Notes under the pieces: model-generated | Told to the model about the DNA's origin: nothing | The model's database searches: none | The model's input: the letters and a program-made list of their open reading frames with translations, nothing else | Shown: in pieces, positions 23,823 through 37,200 of the stretch | How positions within the stretch are numbered: the stretch's first letter is position 1 | Layout: the number at the start of each line of letters is the position of its first letter | Position numbers and translations under genes: made by a program | Assembly (NCBI GenBank): GCA_000708835.1 | Contig: DF237177.1 | Span: 1 to 64,000 of the forward strand | Source: Klebsormidium nitens | Lineage: Eukaryota; Streptophyta; Klebsormidiophyceae; Klebsormidiales; Klebsormidiaceae | Length of the DNA: 64,000 bases | Direction of reading: 5' to 3'

Positions 23823-24275
23823 TCATCCTCTCCGTTCTCCAATCCTTTCTTTTCCGCGCCTTGTCTTCTGACACCAAGTCGAACTCTTGCTGGTGCTTTT
23901 CTCAAACAGAAGCGCTACCTTCTTTGGGGAAAAACTGAAGCTTACGTCATTCGCGTAGTATGATGCAGGCCAGCCTCCACAGTCTTGGTCGAGCTCATCA
24001 TCGGGTCTTGATGTTACGTACATTTTTCCTTCTCCGCAATCTTTTCCAGAGACGAGACTGCGTTGCGCTAGTCGCTGATTAGCAAGCTTGCATGCATGCA
24101 GCTTTGATCCTTTCGAGATCGCAAAGTTGGCCAAGTAGTGATGCGCCTGACTGAGAAGGGCTGATAAGGCTGCTGGCCGATCATGCTTCTGGCAAGCAGA
24201 TAGACAGAGACAGATGTTCAAGACAGTAGGAAGTATCGGTTGTCCCAATGCCAGTGGCGCAAAGATAATTATCAT
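23823..24275 (-). CDS. Unassigned minus-strand frame upstream of the MYND gene
   Basis: A 150-codon open frame ends 57 bp upstream of the MYND-gene ATG on the same strand. Inside it, a pyrimidine-rich tract ending TTGCCAG looks like an acceptor and GAC/GTAAGC looks like a donor. The stretch between reads as a plausible 80-90 residue exon (starting KHDRPAALSALLSQAHHYL). It may be a 5' exon of the MYND gene, a separate small gene, or chance. No family is recognised. Confidence 0.3.
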   Translation of the reverse strand: MIIIFAPLALGQPILPTVLNICLCLSACQKHDRPAALSALLSQAHHYLANFAISKGSKLHACKLANQRLAQRSLVSGKDCGEGKMYVTSRPDDELDQDCGGWPASYYANDVSFSFSPKKVALLFEKSTSKSSTWCQKTRRGKERIGERRG

Positions 24276-25235
24276 TTTGGAAGGGGTCGGATGGCAGTTG
24301 CTGATCTGGCAGCAAGGTCGACCAGAGCATGCTAGGGATACCGTACACTCTTAACAGCAGCATAAGATGGTGCCAGCCAACTAATTCCAATAGCTAGCGC
24401 AGGCGCACGCATCTCATGTACTCTCATCTTTGACCACCTTCTTCAAGATACCAGCAACATTGCGTGGTTCTCATTTAGTCTCTTGACTCAATGCTCCTTG
24501 ATCGTTCTGCCAGATCGGTCACGGCTCAGCAACATTGCCCTAACTTCGCGACCATTAATCATGTCGAGTCATGCAATTGGCAAGCTCTTCCACCACTATT
24601 CAGGAGCTACCAACTTGAGTCATGCTTCATCTCACTCAAACTGTACGGGCCCATCATTGTCAACAACTGTGTGTGCTACTGTACAATAAGCTGCATGGCA
24701 TGCCTGCCGTTATGAGTCGCCGCAGATGCCACGCCGCGCGTATTCGGCAGAGAAGAAAGAACGTCGGTGCACGTCGAGCGCAGATTCGACATGCCACTGA
24801 GAGTACAGTGCCGGGCATGAGTAATCGAACCGGAAGATGATACCCACTGCAATTGCAGGTGCCAGTGAACATCATCGTCCATGTATGCTTCAACCAAAAG
24901 ATGGTTGCAATAACTTTGCATGAAGAATCATGCATTACAATGTCTAACAAGCTGGCCGCCATAGTTGCCGTACGTCCCACGGTCTAGCAGTCTATAATAG
25001 GAAGGGAAGGTAGTCAATGGATACCTCCAAGGGTGAGCAATACAGATCGAGTAAGTGGCTGCGTTGTCGGAGCTTGCTCTGCCTTTGCATAGCGCGTGCG
25101 TCAACCAGATTCGCTTTACCGCTGCTGTCTCCTTATTGCAGTGCTGTAGTCAACCCGTTTGTCGTGTGCTATAATCAATCAGTTTGGAGTCTTTTCTTCG
25201 ATGAAGTAGAAGCTAGAACAACGCACAGTCTGCTG
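24276..25235. other. Intergenic region between the MYND gene and limit dextrinase
   Basis: About 1 kb without a supported exon. It contains the limit dextrinase 3' untranslated region on the minus strand. Confidence 0.45.
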
Positions 25236-28200
25236 TCATCTTCTTTCGACATATACAGCCCAGCTGTACTTGGGGACGACAAAAGTTCCCGAATCGGAGT
25301 TCCATGACGCCGACTCGAGCACAGGGTCGTTGGACTCGGCCTGCAGAGCGAAAGAAGCAGGCTGAGCTCGCATGTTTCAATCAAGCTTCTTCAGGAAAAT
25401 AGTTCCTCACGAGAAAGCTATAACTGGGCACTGGCGCGCGGACTGTACGACGGCTTTGGAGTTCGGAGTGAGGACAGAGTCTTACGAGAGAGGGTGTCTG
25501 ATAGAAAGACCACAATCTGTCATTATAATAGCGAAGCATCAATACGGGCAATTGAAGCGCGCAAGCTGCGCTGCAATCAATCCGGTAGTGCTAGAAAGGC
25601 GCGATCAGCGCTGCAAAAAAGCATGCAAGACGCAAGCAATCTCCGAACCACAGTTTTGCCGAGGTGGCCGAGGCCGCTTTACCCACACTATATGGGACCC
25701 TAGAGTGTTCCACAGTTCTGAGAGCGAGTGTCACGTACCTGAGTGGGATGCAACCGGAAAGCGTGTCCTTGCAAACCCTCAATCTGCTTCTCATACGCGT
25801 CGGCAGACGCGTTGAAGACCAGCAAAGCATGCTTGAAGCTGCACGAACGAGTCACAGCGTTAATGACACCTTTCGTTGTCACAGAACAGAAGATGTGTCG
25901 TGGGTCTTGGGAGTGCGAAACGTCGAAAACGGTCTCTATTGCAAATACAATTTCCTTCCTGCTTTCCGCTTCTTCAAGCGCGAGTTTCAGTACAAACGCC
26001 AGTAACCAGCGACAGAGTTGGGACCCCTCTCATTTCCCAGAGCAAGGGAAGGAAAGCACGCCTTGCTGAACAACGAAAAGCACTCAAAAGGAGTGGAAAG
26101 CAACTTTTAGGCCCAAAGCATTCGACTTCAACGCTGAGCGGCCCACTTACTTGTCGCAGACCGGCTCCGAGTCCCCGCCGTTGATGCCCATGACAATCAC
26201 GCCGGGGGTGGCGCTTGGACCGCAGTCGTAGAAGGTGACGCGTTCCTGTTGAGACGAGTTTGATAGTTTGTGTTGGGATTGAGAAAAGCAGACTCGTTTG
26301 AAGATTGCAGTTGTGAATCCCTAGCAAGCTTCGCAGGCAAGGAACGATTGGAGGAGCGGTGTTACTGAACTCACTGCAGATTGGTATCGCAATCGTTGAG
26401 TGAACCTTAAACAGGAGCTGAAGGTGAAACGCACCCTCTCGGAAAGAACCAGTTCTTCTCGAGTAGAATCCACGCTTTGAACCCTGGATCCTAAAAGGTC
26501 AGCTTTTCGAAGGTGGGTGAAAGCAAAGATTTGAGAAGCCTGCCACTTACTTGGATCGCTGCTGCGGAGCCAAGACGGAACAGCGGGGAAGAGTATCGGA
26601 CGGCCAGCAGGTTGCGCAGGTTGGATCGTGCGGCCAGGATGTGCTCCTTGGTGGGCTTGAGGGAGGGGTCAGCGAGCAACGGCCGCATGCTGGCAAGATA
26701 ACAGCGAGACTTGATATTCAAAATAGAGACTCAATTTTGAACCAAAGCGTACAGACTAGCGCCTCTTTCTCTGCATGTTAGGTGGACGGAGTCATGTATC
26801 GGGTCGACTTCGGCAAAGCGGGGGTGAGGGAGCAACCGTGACTCGGCCGCAGCTCACTTTACTGGCACTAAAGATAGCGGACGTGCGCTCCATAATGACA
26901 GCGGATTTTGCGCCTTGTCCACAGAAGACGATACGTCAATGGAGACGACTTTCAGAAACTTGGAATTGCTCAGAGTCCTTCTTCCCGTCTTCCTCTGGCC
27001 GGTCTGAAAAAGAAGGGATAAGCGAAGTATCGATTTCAATAATATGATAAATCAGGCCTCTGATGCCGCGCTCTTCTTCCTGGTTTTCTGCAGACAGAAC
27101 GCGACGGAAACCGAGTGCAAGCCACTCACATGTCCCACTTCTCGCCGTTCTTCTCTCTCGGAGGCAGGCCTACGCCAAAGTTGTTACTCTCGTACGACCA
27201 GTCAAGGCGGTTGAACCAGTCGCCGGAGTTGTAACTGTCACGATCCAAGGACTTAGAGCGGAGGGTGTCGTCGCCGGCATGGAAGAAAGGGATGCCCTGG
27301 ACGGAAGCAGAGGGGAAAAATGACGGTTGCGTAGTATTGCTTCACAACGGCTTGAGTGAACCAAAGCCGGATGAATCAAGGAATATCTTTGAACCTGTTT
27401 CCAATCGGCGGGCTTCTTCATATCACTGTAGAGTACTTTTGATGGGCCCCATTTCGGATGTGTCTGCTTGGACAGATGTAAATGCGTCCTGAGCACAAAG
27501 CTCGATTCACGGTAGTCCGGTTGCCTGCGGTGACGATGGGCCTGGCGGCTTTCGGGAGCCTTACGTCCAAGAAGCGTAGCGACCTTTCTTGTGTCTGGGT
27601 AGCTCTAAATAAATTGCTAAATGATAAGCAAAGGTCTGGGGGCCATTCGACCACTTATAACTTGATGACGTGACTGCAGACTGACGCCTCGGCGCAGTCG
27701 GAAACGGCTCGCGCGACATCACTGATGACGTGCTACGTGAGTCACCACTGCACTCAGTCAAAGTGCCCATTCACATTACCCCGGGGCCCTCACCTGGGAG
27801 AGTGCAATGATGCTGGTTGCTAGGTGGTTCAGTCGCAGGCGCTCGTCCAGCGTCACTCCCCGCGCGACCTTGAGCATGATGATGTCAAACAGCGTCTCGT
27901 TGTCGTGTGCGGATGCGTAGTTGATCTTGCAGAGAGAGAGAGAAAGCTGTCAAGAGATGCAATTGTTATATCAATTGCCGGCAGATCGACCACGGTCGAA
28001 TTCTGGGACAGTGGAGAAGGGCAGAAAGATGCGTAGAAGAGGCGTTGGGAGGCCAGATATTGTTTTCTCTCGGCCCCCTCTCTCTAATGTGGAGTTTTCT
28101 GGAGCCAAGCAAATCGTTATAGTCCTCTTCTGACCAGCCAACAGTGATTCGTAGCTCGTAAGTACTGCCTCAAACCGGAACCTGGTGCCGTTCACGCAGA

Positions 28201-31200
28201 GAAAGCGAGCGGAGGGGAAGAAAAAGAGAGACAAAAACCTTGCCAATCGTACAAAAAATGGTGTAATAACATGTTTGTGTTGACATCAGTCGAGCGCCGG
28301 CCTCACCACTTCGTCTGGGCTCGCCGTGTATCCGACGGGGTCCCCTCCGTTGCCAAATACCTGATCGCCACGTTTCTGCAACACAGGTAATTGAGATCAA
28401 TCATTGTCACCTTGTGCCGCTGTGGCCGAAGCCTTGTACAAAAATCAGGAGGAAAGAAAGATATGTGGAAATACGTTTGGATGATGGACAGGCAACGACA
28501 TCCCGCTTCCATGGTTGCGACGAAGCGAGAGTGACGTTGGTCTACGTCAGACTGCGGGGTGGGGTTTCAGGACCGCCGGATCTCAACATCAAGCTGGCCC
28601 CTTGTGCATTCAGAATAATACGGACTGGTTGCGGACGTCCGTTGCTTTCCGCGAACGCACGGAACAATTGGCGGACGGTTATGTAAATGTGCGGACATCC
28701 CTCCGAACAGGCAGATTACTATAGGCTCCGCGGACGTTCGGGGTGATCTCAGAGGGGCAACAGAACTTTGCGGGCGTCCTCATACTGCCAGCCCCTCACC
28801 TCTTCTCCCGTGTAGGACGTGAACGAGTAGCTCGCCAAATTGCCCACCAGACCGACCTGCGGAGCGTGCTCGACCACGTAAGCATGACGTCAGCAGAGCT
28901 GCGCTTTGCCAGTACTCTCCTTGACGTGTTTGAAACTCGCTTGAACTTGAAAGCCCAAAAGCCCTTTGAGCTGTTTGTTTGTGACAAAGGGCAGTGACTT
29001 TGTTGCTTCAAAACCACTAATCCTTGCCGCACAAATTTCCGCTCATTTTTTACTGCTCTCCTGATGTTTCTGAAGAAACTTGCTCCATAGCGTGTATGCC
29101 CGCTTCCTCTCCTTCCAAGCCCAATCAACGGTCTTGAGTACTCAAACAATCAAATGTCAGTCTTCTTTCCTCGTTGCGCCTATTGACTCGCTAACGTTAA
29201 ACCCTACCTTCAAGTGGGTAAGAAGAATTTCTGATGCACGAAAAGCTTGCTTCTGGCAAATCCCCCACCTTGATCCAGTCCGTCTGCGACTGGAGCCCCT
29301 CCCGCTGCCCATCCGCGCTCCCCTGATCAAGCTCATTTGGCTGCATAACGTCAGCGTGACGTCAGCAAAGCCAGCCGAGCGTTTTCACGCAGCTCTGCAC
29401 GGGGCTGTTGGGCTCGTGGATAAAGCGAGGGCCGGCATCAAAGGAATCGGGCGAGCACAACAGGACAGCCCCAAAATATGCTACCCTCGCTGAAATTGTG
29501 GTTATTTATTTCATTCACTTTGTTAGATGGATTTTCGGAACACAAATACCCTCTGTCGACGGGCAGCGGATCCACGGAACTCTCAAAAGGAGGCCTGATC
29601 TTATTGATCTGCTTTCAGAAGGCTCACTCGCAGGTAGAGCCCCGTCAAGTAGCCCTGCGCCTGGATGTCGCCGAACGGCGAACCGCCCATGATACCATCT
29701 CGTATCCGGTCGTTGAAGCTGCAGAAGAAGGACATTCAGACTCAGCCTCCGTGAACTTGAACCCCGAGAATATGAGAAATGTTCAATTCATTCTTATGCA
29801 CCAGGCAAGGAGGACAGGCGACGCCTTTGCCTCAGCAAGCAATGACAAAAAATGGTCTCACCCATCGGACTAGGGTAAGAAACGGTCGTCTGCATTATAT
29901 GGGGTCTGGCTAATCAAAGCGTGGACCCTCCCACAAGGCTGACTAGCTCATACGAGAACAGCGACTCCGTAGTCTACTCGAGGCGGGAGGCCTCTCTTAC
30001 AGATACTTCATATTACTTCTCTTACAATCACTTCATATTACTCCCTTCTACAAGTTACTGCTCGGCTCTTTCCGCCATGTTTCCAAAGGTAACGACTTGG
30101 AGCAACGCATTTCGATTATGGACCCTCAGCGTATGTTCTGAAAGCAATCCAAAGAAGTCTCACCTCCCAATGCCCGTCCCGGCCAAATTGAGCTGCGCAG
30201 CATTGACGCCCCGGCTGTTTCCCGCCACCTCCCCGAAGTTCCACCCTTCGCCGTACAGGTAAATATTTGCCCCATCGACTCCGTCTTTCTCGGCGGTCAA
30301 GCTCCGCAGCGCGTCACGTGCCCGGAGCATCGTGTCCTTCATGATGTGGCCCATCAGGTCGAAGCGGAATCCGTCCACCTAAACGGAACGGAGCACATGC
30401 GTTATGAAACTAGACACAATCCGGGCTTTGAAAGCCTGTATGTGAGACTTTTGGGGTGTAGCAGTCCGACCCGACCGTACGAATAGGCAGAAAAACGATT
30501 GCAATCCACGGAGTTTGAAAGCGGTTGGGACAAAGCTTGGCAACAGACGGCGCCGTTCTGATGCATTCAGAGGGCCTTCGGGACGCGTTTGGACGCCTTA
30601 TGGATGCCATTGAACCTCAATAGGACCGTATTCGGACGGTTGTTGGACGGTTTCGGACGGTTCGGTCGCGGTTGGACACGTTACAGCGGCTTTGGGCTAC
30701 GTTCGGACGGTATTCGGACGCAGTTGGACTCTTTCCGGGTGAATTTGGATTACGTTCCGACGGTATTTGCACGCCTTCGGACATTTTTCGGGGGTTTCAG
30801 GATACGTTCGGACGGCTTGTGGACGCGCGCCCCTCACCTTATACTGCGTGGCCCAGTGCAGCAGGTCGTCCACGATGAAGCGTCCGAACATGTAGTGCTC
30901 GCTCGCGGTGTTGTTCATGCACGTGCTGTTCTCGATCTGGCCGTCCAGGTTGCGCCGCACGTAGTAGCCGGGAACGATCTAAGGAACAACATAAAAGGTG
31001 TTGCTCAAATCAGCAACTGTAGTCTTAATCCTGTTGAAAACAAAGACAGCAGCACTTGTTCGTCCTGGTGATACATAGTTGGTTGATCTGAGTGCGATTG
31101 CTTACCATAAGGAATGCAAGAAAAGCAAGGTCTTGCACCCTCATGACGACGATAGTAGTGGTTGCGCTTGCATCTTACAGGTAATTGCAAACGGTGACTG

Positions 31201-34200
31201 TCTCATTTCTGCCAGCGGCAAGACAAGCAGGAGAGACGTTTTTCGGAGGAGGAAAGCATCGACTAGAATAGGGCACAAAAAGGACGACACGCGCTGCATA
31301 CCTTGTCGAAGTTTGATTGCACGCTCTCGGGCCCGGTGGAGAACACGTGGTTGTAGACGACGTCCAAAACGACTCGCAGCCCCAGCCGGTTGATGCCCTG
31401 AGAGAAGCACCAGGCACTGGAGCTGATCAGAATGCGGATGAGGCCTGAGCGTAGCTCGACTAGCCCACCAGCGCTTTCATCTGAAGCCCGACCGTCGTGG
31501 AAAGCAGCGACGCACTCAAGTTTAGCAAAAGATATCCATCCTTGCCCTGAAGCAAGAAGCATCTGTGGCATAAGAAGACGAGATTGGAAAGCGGAGACTC
31601 GACTTGAGGACTTCTAAACCGCCCTTGAATAACGGCTTAGACGCTCGGAGAGGGTACACATTCTTCTCAGATGCTGCGAGACATTCTTTCGCCTTCAAGT
31701 CGCACATCTTTTCCAAATGTAGAGGAGGCCCAGCAGAAGAGGCAAAAGCAGGGCTTAATACAAGAGCAAAACCAGGGGGTCTTCCCCCCGAAGGTTACGG
31801 TGCCAACTTGGGATGGATACCGCATTCTGCGCAAGCGTGAAGATATAGCACAGGGAACTGCATTCGTGGACCCACCTGTACCATCTTTCTGAACTCCAAG
31901 ATCCTGGCCGTGCCGTCCGGATCGGACGCGTAGCTGCCGTCCGGCACGCCGTAGTGGACCGGGTCATACCTGCAAGTGTCATCGAGAGCCAGGGTTATGG
32001 AATCTCGTTAAAATAACGAGGATACGCGTCTGCTGTCCGGCACGCCGTAGTGGACCGGGTCATGATTGCAGGGGTCATCAGGAACCAGGGTTACGTCACA
32101 TGGATATGAGTAAGAAGAGAGTTGTACCGGTAAAGTCTCGCTTTCACCCTGCTAAGGTTCTCTTCCCGACCAGCCACAAGATTGGCAAACATTCTGATCA
32201 GTTACTGGTGTCGACTTTTGAGACGTTCCCTTTGGAGAAAGGTCAACCTTCGAAAGGGAAGCAGACAACAAAAAAGTGCAAAGTGTTGCAGGCTTGAAGT
32301 GTTCATTATTGGGAGCTGTGATTGTCGGTCCAACACAGCCGCTAAGCTGGTGCCACCCAATCGAGTCAAGTCCAACTTCTCGAATATAAGCACCAGACCT
32401 TGGAACTCCTAAGCTTTGCGTATTCGGACATCGGTCTCACCCCCTGACAAAAGCCTAACTTCGTAAGTCAACATTCGGGTATTTCCCTCACCCCCAGTTA
32501 AAGCCGTCCGCGTTTTGGATCGCCGTCACGGCCGCCTGCTGCTCCTCTCCGTCTGGGGCGTAGCCAGCCAGGTCGCCCGGCGACTGCCACGTGTCCTTAT
32601 CCTCGTTGACGGAGCCGAAATCGTACGATGGCAGGAGGTGCAGGTGCGTCAAACCCGCGTCGGCGAGGCTCTTGAGGTGCGCAGTGCCGGCGGTGCCCTG
32701 AGGGAGAGTCAAGCGGGTTTTACGGGGTGCTCATGTTCTTCCGAGGACGACAATAGCCGAGGCATCGACTGCGAAGTTGCCTTTTTGCTAAAAGGGAATT
32801 TGGTAAACAGGGCGGACGGGAAGCTTAGCGCAGAGGATAGCTGTCTTCTTTTAGCTCTGCCTCTTCAAGCGAGCCGAAGGATTTATTCTAGGAACCGCCA
32901 TGGAAATTCGAGGAGATTTCAAGGAGGTACACTTACAGTTCGTCGAAGTAGTGCCCAGATTAAATACCTCTACTCCGAAACCACTTCTTTTCGCCGTGTG
33001 TTCGCACGATCAATCCTTCCAAGGAGGTCCTCTGAACACTCTCTTGTCATAGATCCCATTTCAAAGCCCTCTTTACCACCTTTTCGAACAGTCGCAAAAA
33101 AGCCAGTTCCAGCGATCGGATTGTAACACCCACCTCCTCTGCAAATGCCAGGTACCCCCCTCGGACCGCCGGGCCTACAGTCTCGTCGGACGCACTAAAG
33201 TCTCGCACGTGCAGCTCGTAAATGGAGATGTCCTTGAATGCCGTCAGGGGGGGTTTTTCGCTGGCGAGCGACCCCCACCCGGAGGGCTTGAGCGCGTCGG
33301 AGGTGACGTCAGCGATCTGGGAGCGCTCTCCGTTTGCTGACAGACTGCGGATGAAAAGGGCTGCAATTCAGGAGGGCAAAAGGCACCACCAGTGTCGTGG
33401 TACTGTGATATCTCAGCGACGATTTGGTGGTCTTGATGTAATCTTAGAAGCTATCACAGATGAGGTATCGAGCCACTATGAGGCGATATTAGGTCCCGTT
33501 TCTGCTCGCGGCTCTTCACCCCGTTCCGAGCTGCTCTCTGCAGCAATGAGCAGAGTAGAAACCGAAACCTCCATGCTTCTTGCCAGTTTCCTCCATCTTG
33601 CAGCCAGAGAGGATCGGTCATAATATGGAGGTCTTTACCTGCATTCTCTTCGTACATGCCTCATGAGGTCCGCCTCTTTCCTTGAAATTGCCAACGCGTT
33701 CACATTTTCACTGTCCCATGTGACTGCTTTTGTCTTACCTTCTCGAGTAAGGATCGGTCGAGAGGCTCGTCTCGATCCTGTTCGTCCACGGGCAGAACAC
33801 CGTGACCTCGTAGTGGAAGTAGAGGCCCTCCCAATCTTTCCTTGGGCCCGTGACAGACCAGACGCCAGACTCGTTGTCTTCCATGGGGACTGTTGACAGG
33901 GCCTCATCGCCCTTCGGCTCTTTGTACAAAACAAGACGCACAGACTGCACCCAGTAAGACAGCGCTGTTTGTTCACAAATCCCAAGCTTCTTCCGTTGCA
34001 CATTCGCAATTGTCTGTTTTTTCCGCGATTGTTACCAGAGGAGACGTTGTGAGGGGCTATTTGAGGCGCTGTGCGGAAGCGGTTGCGAGCACTTTGGAGG
34101 GCAGAACTGAGGTGGCGACTTTGAGGCTCCACATAAAAGAAGATGCTCTGTTGAGGCAGAAGCTTCGCGGTAGGCGACTCCGCATACACATGGACCAGCG

Positions 34201-37200
34201 GGCAACGAAGAAGGGCTATCGAGCCAAAGTAGAGAGTCTCGCAAACCGCACCAGTGGGAGTATATGCTTAAGAACCACTAAGTAGGAGCGCGGGGTACTC
34301 AGCCGGACCACAGCGGCTGACCTTTGTTGATCTAGTCGCACCGCTTACCAAGACCGTAAGCACCCCACCGAAGCTCGCAAGCACTTCTACGACTCCTGCT
34401 CAATGATAGTAGATCACAGAGGACCGCACCTTCGCTGTGGGAGCCCAAACCGCTAGACTGACGGTGTCCGCTGCGAAGTGAAGCCCCAGCGGTCCATCGT
34501 AAGCGAAGAGGTCGTCCAGCACGCCCGGCAGCTGCACCGACGTGGCGTCCAACGGACGTCCGCCTGAAGAGAAAATGACCGGGTAGGATCGAACTCCCGG
34601 CATCGCTTTTGCAGGGTTTTGTGCTTTGGAAGGGTGTATTTTCGAGATACGGTTTGAAATGGTGTATTTTCAAGATAGGGTGTGAAAGGTTTGCTTCACG
34701 TGTTCCTGGTCAAAGGAAGATCAGTCAGTGGGATCGAGTCCCTTGGCGGATCCAAGCAGCAACATCTTACCACAATCTGCAAAAGCTGAAGGACTGCTGC
34801 CTCCGACGCTATGACCTGCGAATTGATTGACAATCCTTCACTTGCGGTACCAAGCCGAATGCCTTCATGCGGACAGAATCATGTCCAGATGTCTACTCAG
34901 GATTTGGTCCAAACGAGTTACTTCAAAGCTCAGGGAGCAACGCGTCCGCCATTGCTTGATGCAGAATACATGTATACGAGAGCACCCAGCTATCAACGTC
35001 CAGACTTGCGCTCAATGATCGACTTTTCGGGGATAACAAGTGATGTCATTGAGTATCGGCAGATTCCGGAAATTGCATTTCGAACGCACCTGCGGACGCA
35101 GATACTGCCACCTGCCCCTTGACCAGCGTCCGGACGTCCACACCTTCCGGAACGCGGAGGGCGGTGAGCCCCTTTGTGTAGGGGAATTTCGCGAGCGCCT
35201 GCAAAACGAAATAAATTCGTTTGAATCACCAATCTCAACAACTCAGCAGCATAGAAGCCCGTTCTTGATTTGAATAGTAGACTTCTCTCGTCCACACCAC
35301 TGAAGACTTCGAAAAGTCCTGCTCGAAGTCGGAGGTCCTCCGTTGCCTAGATAAAGTTTCGAAGCAGCAAGTTCAAGACGGAAGCATGCTTGTCGAGCTT
35401 TCCAGTTTCGACATGCTGCCTGAACACACTGCTGTCCTCCTGACTTCCGACTATTTCAAGAGCTGTTTGGAGGAGAGCTTCTCTCTTTCTACTTTAGCTG
35501 CTGGTAGTAATACTCCAAATAGCGACACGAACAGCTCTGTTAGCCGATCTCTACGCAACGAGCTCGACGGAGTTGCGACGAAAACGCAAAGAAGCGGAGG
35601 TAAATTTTTCACCTCGGATGGCAGCCCGGCTGAATCGACTTCAAGTTTGATCGGCTCGATGCCACCTGCAAGATAAGGGGATTTTGGGTTGGGTCACGAC
35701 CTCCGAGCCGCTCGAGTTGATCTTTGTCATGACGAGTAGCGTGATGGGGGTCGTGCATTACACGAGTTTACTGGACGTTACGACCATAAATGGCCAGTGA
35801 ATCGCAGTGGCCACTATAGAAAACAAATCGCGGGTCGATCCTTCCACCTTCAACTGCTTCGTCTCTGAGATTGCCTGCACCATCGTTCTCTAGACGGCAA
35901 AGTTTTTGCCTTTCTATGCGCGCTGATCGACTGCCCTTGTTGGTTACGCCGAACGCCCACCAATGAGCGGCAGAAGAGACTCAAAGTTGGACACGGGCGT
36001 ATTGACCAAGTAGGAATAGAAGTCTTTTTCGAGAATATTTACCTTGGATTCCATCTGCGTTAATCTCAAGCTCGGCGTCCTTGCAGGCGTGCAGGAAATA
36101 CTCGATTGGGCTCCCATTGGCATCTGCCGGGTCCACGCTCCAGGCTATGACGTCCTTCGACAGCCACAGCGCCTTGGCAGAGGATAGGTCACCCTGGAGA
36201 GTGCGCAGATGGAAACATAGAAAGAGTAAATGCCCGCCTCTCAAGAGTAATGATCCAAGTGAACGAGTGGAATCGTAAGCCTGCAAGCCATCGTCTGGTC
36301 TTCGGAAGCATCCAGCAGAGCCAAATTTGGACGGACCCTTCCAGGCCTTCCTCCAAAGCTTTGCGACAGTCGATTTACTGACTTTCGTGCTCAACCTTCT
36401 CTTTCAATTCTCGGTTCTAATCTCACGATCTCAGTCGAGTAGTTCAACAGTGCCAAAGTTGTTTCCGCTCAGGAAAACGCTATTGCAGAGCCTACTGCTC
36501 TATGCGGCTGAGGGTGGTGAGTTCCCCCACCTGCGGCATATTTGCTGGATCCGGCTGCTCGATATAGAGGTTCGGCTTCCCAGAAACGAGCCACACTTCG
36601 GGGCCACTGAAGCCAGACAGCGCTCCGCCTGCGTCCTGCATAAGATTAAGAAAATGAATGCTTTGAAGTTGTTTCTTTCAGCATGAGAAAGGCTTCAACC
36701 CAGACCCATCCATTTGCATTTGCTGGAGGAACCTCAGTGGATGTACTCATTGGTGCTGACTTTCCCTGAGAGATGTCCAGTTTTGTTTCATTATTACAGG
36801 TGCTGCACAGCCATTGTTTGAGGCAAACCTGGTGACAATTGACCTGGCTTCATCTCTAGAACTTTCTTCAGCCTTTCAAAGATCTTAGTTATGAGGGTCG
36901 CATGAGGGATCTAACGATCAAAAGGTCATATCTGAGACCACCACCAACTAAGCTCCTCCAACAAATGTGGTCAGGACGCTGGCACATGTGGTCATTCTCA
37001 GGTCCAACAGCTGCCTTCCAAGCTTCCGCCAGATCCTTTCCCCAAGTCATTCGTTCTTTGCTGTCCTTCTCGCTTCCGTGGTCGTCTATACTTCCTAGTA
37101 GCTTTCCCAGAAAGTTCGCTTCAGCTGTGTGGCTTACCTTCTCGTCCCCCCGGTGCACCAGGAATTCTGCGGTCCCCCCCTGCTCGAGCAGCTCCACCTC

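Noticed and set aside
32515-33126. 203-codon plus-strand frame
   Set aside because: Overlaps limit dextrinase exon 11 on the other strand and continues into its intron; no independent support.
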